Part shown: positions 58,112-64,000 of the stretch, one piece after another
How the letters are laid out: every line of letters starts with the position of its first letter
How positions within the stretch are numbered: position 1 is the stretch's first letter
Source of the DNA: Wurfbainia villosa
Lineage: Eukaryota; Streptophyta; Magnoliopsida; Zingiberales; Zingiberaceae
Direction: 5' to 3'
DNA length: 64,000 nucleotides
Assembly: GCA_025175895.1 (NCBI GenBank)
Contig: CM046000.1
Span: forward strand, 38,352,720 to 38,416,719
The notes under the pieces: model-generated
Seen by the model: only the letters and a program-made list of their open reading frames with translations
Told to the model about the DNA's origin: nothing
The model's database searches: none
Made by a program: the position numbers and the translations under genes

Positions 58112-59842
58112 CTAACCCTTAAGAATGGATTTTGGAACCCAAAATAAGTTCTTGCCTATGGGGTTCACTAAATACTCCTTGAGGATCCATTTTCTAGCTA
58201 TTACCTTCTTCTTATCTTGTCCCCTAGCAATTAGGCATTTATAGGCCTTTTTATTTTTCTTTTCTTTGTATCCTAGGCCTTTCTTATTAAAGCTAGCTCT
58301 TTGACTCCCTATGATCATGTTCAAGGTGTTGGAGCCTATAGTGAATTTTTCTAGGGCTTTTGTCAAGTAATCTACCTTTTCCCTTAGAGCCCTATTTTCA
58401 TCCATGCATGCATCACTAACATTAAATGGCATATATTCATGTGAGCATGCATCATTTAAGCTAGAAGAAATATTATCATTATCATTTAAGCATGCATTTT
58501 CTAGCTTATTTTCCAATGCCTTAATTTGATCAAGCATGCTTTTATTTTTATTTTTCATTCCAAATAAGTCCTTAGTTAAACTAGAAATTATGGAAACTAT
58601 TTTCTTAGGAGAGGCATTCGTTACCATAGTTTCTATGTCCTCTTCTTCTTCTTCGGATGAGGAGGATGTGGAGGCTCCCCCTTCACTTGAGCTCTCTCCA
58701 CTTGAGTTTGATTCTTCATTTTTGGTGGAGGAGCAATCCAAGTCATCGAAGGCCATCAATGCAAGGTTGGAATAGACTTGTTCCTCTTCTTCAGATGAGG
58801 AGGAAGAAGCAAGGTCATCCTATGTCTTTGCTTTGAACGCCATGGCCTTTCCCTTTTCCTTTGCCTTCTTCTCCTCTTCCTTCTTTCTACTCCCCTTTTT
58901 CTTCTTCTTTTCTTCTTTCTTCTTCCTTTCTTCCTTGCTCTTGTTTAGGAGGGGACAATTATCCCTTATATGTCCCTCTCCTTGGCAATTGTAACAAATC
59001 ACCTTTCCTCTTGGTCTTCTCCTCCTATCATTAGATTTATTAAAATGAAAACCTTTTAAAGCACGCTTTACCCTCCTTACCATATATGCTTCTTCCGTGC
59101 TATCCATGGAAGAGGAGGAGGATGCTTCATCATCGGAGGAGTAGGGGATCTCCACCTTCTTCTTCCCCTTATTTTCCATCAATGCTACTCCTCTTGAGGG
59201 TTAAATTCTAGGCTCTTCTTGTATTCCTTCAAGCCTCGTTTCGTGGAGCTCCATTGTTGAGAAGAACTCCTCCAAGGTGCTCACTTCCAAATTCTTGGAG
59301 ATGTAAAATGAGTCCACCATAGAGCTCCATCTTGAGTACCGGGGAAAGGCATCTATGGCCTTCATTACCATATCCCGGTTGGAGAGCTTTTCACCTACAC
59401 TTGTCAAGCCGGTTAGAATTTCCTTAAATCTAGAGTGTAGGGATTTTACCTTCTCTCCCTTTTCGAGTTTGATATTGGACAATTGGGAGCGAAGAACATC
59501 TCTCCTTGCTAGCTTTGCCTCGGATGTGCCTTCATGAATCTCTATTAGTTTCTCCTACATTTCCTTGGCGCTAGCACACTCTCCTATCCGGTTGACTTCT
59601 TGTTGGGGGAGGACATTATATAGGTGATGCTTGGCCTTTGAATTTGCCAAGTATTCTTCTCTTTGCCTCTTGCTCCACCTTGATTTCTCCAATGGCTCCC
59701 CATTTTCGTTCCTAGGCAACTCGAAACCATTTTCCATTATTAAGAGAATTTCAAAGTCGGTTTCGAAGAATACCTCCATTCTCTTTTTCCACCAAGAGAA
59801 TTCGCCGTCGAACTTCGGTGGGTGGATGTTTGAGCCGGCCAT
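58112..59842 (-). pseudogene. gag: gag of A2 (three in-frame stops, no frameshift)
   Basis: One frame from MAGSNIHPPKFDGEF (59842) to FWVPKSILKG, like A1. Stops: TAG 59555-59557 (at the Trp codon that is TGA in A1), TAA 59201-59203 (Gln codon) and TAG 58820-58822 (Trp codon, compare TWDDP in A1). All three are explained by C-to-T or G-to-A transitions. Zinc knuckle CYNCQGEGHIRDNC, Lys/Glu-rich linker and coiled coil ALREKVDYLTKALEKF are conserved. Confidence 0.9.
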
Positions 59843-59888
59843 TTTTGATGTAGAGCTTGTTGCGGCGGTTAGTCCAGTGACAAGCAAC

Positions 59889-59904
59889 CTTGCTCTGATA
59901 CCAC
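59889..59904 (-). promoter_or_regulatory. primer binding site of A2
   Basis: The minus-strand TGGTATCAGAGCAA, 2 bp from the 5' LTR. Confidence 0.9.
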
Positions 59905-59905
59905 T

Positions 59906-61135
59906 TGTTGGGGATCGATTGGCCGGCTAGAGGGGGGTGAATAGCCCTCTTACGATGGATGTCGGAATTCTCTCATCTACAAAGCGTTAGCGCAAGCGGA
60001 ATATACAAATACAAATAAAGACAACACAAAAGATAGACAAGCAATACAAACACGAGATATAACATTGTTCACGGCTATGTCGCTAATCCACGGTCCGATT
60101 CGTCCAAGGTGAATCACTCCTCCAAATCTATCCACTAGATCTCTCCTTTGCGCAAAGCTAGGTGGAGGTAACCTCTTTTACACAAGGATCACTCTTATAC
60201 AATAGAATAGAGATTAGAACAAGTAGAAGAGTAGGGAATCGTGTATGCCACTTTGGGAGAAGTTTAGAGCTCAAGCATTAGCCTCCCAAAGCCCCACCCC
60301 CTTCCTTTTTATAGAGGAAGAGGGTTTCTTCCCATTGACACAGGATCAGTCGACTGATGCCCTTGATCAGTCGACTGTTCCCGTAGCCGTTGCCCAATAA
60401 CGATCGCTTTCCACGTTGGATTCCATCCAACGGTATTGGCATCAGTCGACTGATGTAACCCATCAGTCGACTGATGTCAATCAGTCGAGTGCTCAACGAG
60501 GTCGACTCCACTCTGTGCCCGTGCACAGTGACATCAGTCGACTGCCGTCCCTTGGCAGTCGACTGATCAAGCCATCAGTCGACTGCCCATGCCGGCAGTC
60601 GACTGATCAACTTGATTCAGCTGACTTAAACCAGTCGATCGAACCATCGACTTAGAGAAGTCGACTGCCATGACATGGTCGTCGACTGGTGTCGGGAAAA
60701 CCCATCCGACACTTGGCCAAATGGCCAAGTTTCACCTAAGAGCTACCCTTCACGGGTTACAATCGCTCTCTCTCATCCCTCGGAGTCCCTCGCCTTCGAA
60801 GTTCTCTTCGTTCGCGGCCACGTCCCTCGGCAGCATCAGGTGCACGACTCTGCAATGCTCCTTCGCGTCTCTTGCCTTGAAGTCTACTTCCTCCGGCTTC
60901 ACTCCAAGCTCCTTGTCCGGCGGTCCCTCGGATGCTCCAAGCACACGGCTTCCGCAAAGCTATCCTTCACCGACTCAAGGCACGAGTCATGAGATGTGAA
61001 ACTCGCCACGGCTCCATGTGCGAATTACTAAGTCCTGCACAACTTCAACGCACATATCAAATCAATATAACACACTAACTTAAACCCTTTGCCACACACA
61101 TCAAAACCTTATCATGGCAAGAGATTGCCCTAACA
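59906..61135 (-). repeat. 5' LTR of A2
   Basis: TATA box (TATAAAAA, minus) at 60306-60313, flanked by inverted arms CTTCCT/AGGAAG. A dense CAGTCGACTG cluster occupies 60346-60690, upstream of the TATA box. Confidence 0.93.
60346..60690 (-). promoter_or_regulatory. CAGTCGACTG palindrome cluster in U3 of A2
   Basis: Roughly a dozen copies, several exact and most preceded by AT or followed by AT (ATCAGTCGACTGAT), begin about 33 bp upstream of the TATA box. Confidence 0.7.
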
Positions 61136-61140
61136 ATAAA
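61136..61140. repeat. TSD of A2, right copy (ATAAA)
   Basis: It matches 55685-55689. The LTR of B resumes at 61141. Confidence 0.92.
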
Positions 61141-61630
61141 TAATACCATTTCTCAACTTATCGAGCCTATCGATTTAATCTATAAATCTCGCCCATTGGT
61201 AAATCAAAGAAATGAATACTAAGTATATGTTCCCGTTATTATATCGAGATTAAGAGCATGTACAAAATAATATCTGAGGTCCGATTCGATTATGTAGTCA
61301 GCAATAAATCGAATCACCTATAAGTCGGTCTTGCTCAATACACACAAAGTGCACTAGTGTAATTCTATGGTCAAGACAAACCAATACCAAATCACACTAC
61401 AACCATTCCGATGGTTTGTCCAAAGTCATCTCGGTTGTGAGCCTTTACTTATACTTTACAAGGAGATGATAACATGATCTCCCGTGTGACACCACACACC
61501 ATGTTATCTACAATGTAATGTATTAGACAATATTGCATAACCATAAAATTGCAAACAATGATCATGTGATTCTTATTTCAAAATAAAGATGTTCATACAA
61601 AAGATAGACTTTTCAGTATACATCCCTACA

Positions 61631-61635
61631 TGGAA
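61631..61635. repeat. TSD of B, right copy (TGGAA)
   Basis: It matches 47369-47373. Confidence 0.92.
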
Positions 61636-61697
61636 AAGACTTATAAAAGAAATCGATGACCAGCTTCGGAAAAGATACCCCTACTACGTCCAAGTGC
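61636..61697 (+). other. unit I (right part) with TATA box
   Basis: TATAAAAG at 61642-61649 follows the palindrome cluster of unit I when B is removed. The unit ends near 61697, where the LTR of H starts. Confidence 0.4.
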
Positions 61698-63070
61698 TGT
61701 GATGTGAGCAAAACATATAGGGTTTTAGGAGTAGTTTTCGCTCACATCTCATTACATTTTATGTTAATTTCATGTAATTGTCACTCTATTTTTCACGTAT
61801 TTCCTATTTTCTGGTTCAAAGGTCTACTCTTTGTACTTTTGCGTGTAGGATAGCATTTCAAGGGAAAAGGCACACTATTAGAGCAAAAGAAGTACATTTT
61901 GTAGCTAGACACAGCGTGGGACATGACCAGGGCGTGTGGCTACACACGGCCATGTCCAATGGGTGAGATCAGCCACCTTAGGGCTGAACATGGCCTGACC
62001 ATGTGGAAACACACGGTCGTGTGGTGGCCCGACAGATTAACACGACTAGGGCTTTTTTCAGATTTTACAGCGGTCTGAGGTGATGTCTATATAAGGATGC
62101 CTCCGCCCAAACCCTAGGGGGGAGGCACGATGGCTGGGATGGCACACCGAAGCTCTAAAAAGCTTCAGTGACTCGCAACATGGAGAAAGAACGCCGCCGG
62201 AGGTCCACGTTTTGCACTTCAACGCCGGAGAGAAGACCACGTAGGCATTGTAATTCCTTGTTCCTGCACTTTATTTCTGATGTATTCGAACATGTACATG
62301 CCTTGTGATTCTTCTCTTATATATATGGAGTAGTTCCTTAGATTCTAGGATTAGGGAGCACCTTGTGTGCGCATAACATGTTGGTTCAAGTTAAATTCTA
62401 TTTTTGAGTTTAAATTGGCAATTGAAAATTGTTTATACCCATATCTATACGTGTTTGGTTTTCTACCTGTTGTGCTTAGGCGATACGAGGGGTGACAACC
62501 CTCGTATCTAAGATTTAGGGGATTTTATACAAGGAACCTAGGGGTAAACCTGATCTCCTGTAACTATGGGTAGAAGGATGCGATGGAACCGAAAACGGTT
62601 CGTCGTAGGGATTGATTTGGCATCCTCGTACTGTCTATCCTATCCTTGTAAGGCAGAGATAGCTCCCAATAGATGCGGTGGCTCATCGAGAGAGTGTATG
62701 ATGTCCCCTCCACAAAACCATAGTTAGACGTTTAGACAATGCCCAGTTGACAGCATGTTTTGCGACACACAAGCGAAATTGAAGTCCTAGAATCCATTTT
62801 AAAGATCTCGGCATGCTCTTTTCTTCCTCCGTGTGACACTGTATTAGAGTTTAGTCCACCGACAACCCTCGCAATTGAAACCTTTTAGAGTTTACTTCCG
62901 AATAATTTCAACCACTGAACATATCGGTATTTGAATCCTAGTCCCTGTGGGATCGATAATCTTTTATTACTTGACGACATCCATGCACTTGAGGGCGTTG
63001 AGCGTGAGCACGTACTTCGAGTCCTTGACAACCTCCATCGCAAGATTTGGGGACGCGTTCGCATGCATCA
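61698..63070 (+). repeat. 5' LTR of H
   Basis: TATA box TATATAAG at 62088-62095. Upstream of it (61905-62030) lie ACACGGCCATGT (61944-61955), ACACGGTCGTGT (62011-62022) and related half-sites. Small ORFs in the LTR have no family resemblance. Confidence 0.65.
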
Positions 63071-63074
63071 AGTT

Positions 63075-63094
63075 TTTGGCATCGTTGCCAGGGA
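63075..63094 (+). promoter_or_regulatory. primer binding site of H
   Basis: TTTGGCATCGTTGCCAGGGA is a degraded form of the TTGGCGCCGTTGCCGGGGA site. The tRNA is not assigned here. Confidence 0.6.
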
Positions 63095-63454
63095 CTGATC
63101 GATTCGATATCGAATCGAACAGTGGAAAAGTGGATCGGATCTAGGATTATATTTATTTACTTGCTTTATTTTTTTTAGTTTTCTTTATTTACTTTAGTTC
63201 TAAATTTTCCATATTTAGATTTAGTTTTAAATTTTTATATTTTCTTTAGTAGTAGGTTTCTATTTCCTTATTGTATCTTAAATTTTATTAGCTAGATTGT
63301 TTTATTTCCTACTTCTTAGGATTAGGTAGCACTCCTAATTTTTTTTTGTGGCTCGGTTCGTCATATGCTTAGATGATTAGGATCAGAAGGCCTGATTCCG
63401 ATCGACTTAGAGATTGAACGAACCTTTCATCGTCGGAAAGCAGAACAACGAAGG
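63095..63454 (+). other. 5' leader of H
   Basis: T-rich noncoding stretch (TTTATTTACTTTAGTT-type) between primer site and gag. Confidence 0.6.
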
Positions 63455-64000
63455 ATGGAGGATCAAGCCGCATCCGAAGTGAACATAGGTAGCTGACCTC
63501 TGCGGGATTACACAGCTCCTAGTGCTAGAGGATTTAGGACGAGTATAGCTGGACCATCTATTTCGGAGAACAACTTTGAACTTAAATCAACACTTATACA
63601 TATGGTTTAGCAGAGTCAATTCGGGGGAGCTATGACTGAAGATCCGAATAGGCACCTAGAGGCATTTTTAGAAATCTGCTCAACAATGAAGATGACCGGA
63701 GTCCCTACTGACGCGATCCGCCTGAGCCTATTCCCGTTCTCATTACGGGATAAGGCTAAGACATGGCTTCACTCCCTACCTTCGGGAAGCATCACTACAT
63801 GGGAGCAATGTGAGCAGTAGTTTTTAAACAAATACTTCCCACCAAGAAAGACTGCTCACATGCGTCATCTCATCACGAGCTTTCGCCCGAAGGAGGGGGA
63901 GTCTTTATTCGGAGCTTGGGATCGCTACAAGGGGCTACTCTACCAATTCCCCCACCACGGACTAGAAAGGTGGCTGGTGATCAACATCTTCTACAATGGG
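63455..64000 (+). pseudogene. gag: Athila-type gag of H (partial, three stops)
   Basis: Retrotrans_gag domain: GGAMTEDPNRHLEAFLEICS, DAIRLSLFPFSLRDKAKTWL, LPSGSITTWEQ, NKYFPPRKTAHMRHLITSFR, ESLFGAWDRYKGLLYQFPHH, INIFYNG. The spacing and sequence are typical of Athila Gag. The frame from MEDQAASEVN (63455) is kept throughout, with stops at 63494-63496 (TGA), 63608-63610 (TAG) and 63818-63820 (TAG). The gene continues past the window end. Confidence 0.85.

Larger units (their letters stand above)
55690..61135 (-). mobile_element. Element A2: second gag-only copia derivative
   Basis: 5446 bp. LTRs 55690-56852 (1163 bp) and 59906-61135 (1230 bp), ATAAA duplications, Met-tRNA primer site (59889-59904) and polypurine tract (56853-56867). 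Gag on the minus strand ends at the same FWVPKSILKG as A1, with no pol, so lack of pol is a family trait, not a one-off deletion. It lies in the 5' LTR of B and is the youngest insertion of this stack. Confidence 0.93.
47374..61630 (-). mobile_element. Element B: Angela/Tork-type copia with A2 nested in its 5' LTR
   Basis: LTRs are 47374-49271 (1898 bp) and 54282-55689 plus 61141-61630 (1898 bp without A2 and one TSD copy). TGGAA duplications, a primer site (54267-54279) and a polypurine tract (minus, AAGTGGGAGAT, 49272-49283). Minus-strand order: gag, protease, integrase, RT, RNase H. RT motifs are close to those of D (RSIYGLKQASRSWNIRFDE). Several stops and shifts make it defective. Confidence 0.93.
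54282..61630 (-). repeat. 5' LTR of B, interrupted by A2
   Basis: 54282-55689 and 61141-61630, together 1898 bp as in the other LTR. TATA box at about 55118-55124 (minus). Confidence 0.93.
61698..64000 (+). mobile_element. Element H: Athila-type gypsy retrotransposon, 5' part
   Basis: 5' LTR (about 61698-63070), primer site, leader and gag, running off the window. The LTR end GCATCA followed by AGTTTTTGGCATCGTTGCCA resembles the TTGGCGCCGTTGCCGGGGA junction typical of Athila-type elements. The start of the LTR is uncertain by a few bases. Confidence 0.7.

Noticed and set aside
61656..62240. Short ORFs in the LTR of H
   Set aside because: They have no recognisable domain and lie around the promoter and leader of the LTR.
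1..64000. Host protein-coding genes, tRNA and rRNA genes
   Set aside because: Every recognisable protein motif belongs to a transposable element. The tRNA-like matches are primer binding sites next to LTRs.

Overview
This window is intergenic plant DNA made almost entirely of nested LTR retrotransposons. No host gene, tRNA, rRNA or CRISPR array could be supported. Four lines of evidence point to a large-genome angiosperm, probably a monocot: Ty1/copia pol genes of Maximus/SIRE and Angela/Tork type, Ty3/gypsy gag genes of Tat and Athila type, antisense Transposase_28-like ORFs, and initiator-Met-tRNA primer sites. The species cannot be read from the sequence. Lineage names come from recognising protein motifs, not from a database search. 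Letters A-K below are labels for this window only.

Left third (1-25150). A gypsy-like LTR end (1-1168) interrupts the gag of element C, a decayed copia-type gag-only element on the + strand (1169-25099). C is split by E, a non-autonomous Tat-type gypsy element (3471-22208, - strand, target-site duplication (TSD) ATAAG). E is split in turn by F, a full-length decayed Maximus/SIRE-type copia (3836-12925, - strand, TSD AATGC). E carries gag but no pol. It has two antisense Transposase_28-type ORFs on the + strand.

Middle (25151-47373). A1 (25151-30349, TSD AAGTT) is a complete gag-only copia derivative. It is followed by fragments of C-like repeats and by C' (30955 to about 46635, - strand), which shares LTR and 3' sequence with C but carries a different ORF. 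Element D (31387-40783, Angela-type copia, - strand, TSD GAATG) sits in the LTR of C'. A solo LTR of the B family (42325-44250, TSD GGATA) sits in its internal region.

Right third (46636-64000). An unclassified LTR-like unit I is split by B, an Angela/Tork-type copia (47374-61630, - strand, TSD TGGAA). The 5' LTR of B is split by A2, a second gag-only copy (55690-61135, - strand, TSD ATAAA). With A2 and one TSD copy removed, both B LTRs are 1898 bp. From about 61698 an Athila-type gypsy element H begins on the + strand: LTR, primer site and gag. It runs off the window.

All coding regions seen carry stops or frameshifts, so nothing here looks autonomous. The most unusual pattern is in the promoters. 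Nearly every LTR family has its own repeat or palindrome array in U3, upstream of a TATA box and usually directly next to it. A CAGTCGACTG palindrome is shared by three otherwise different LTR families (A, C/C' and I).
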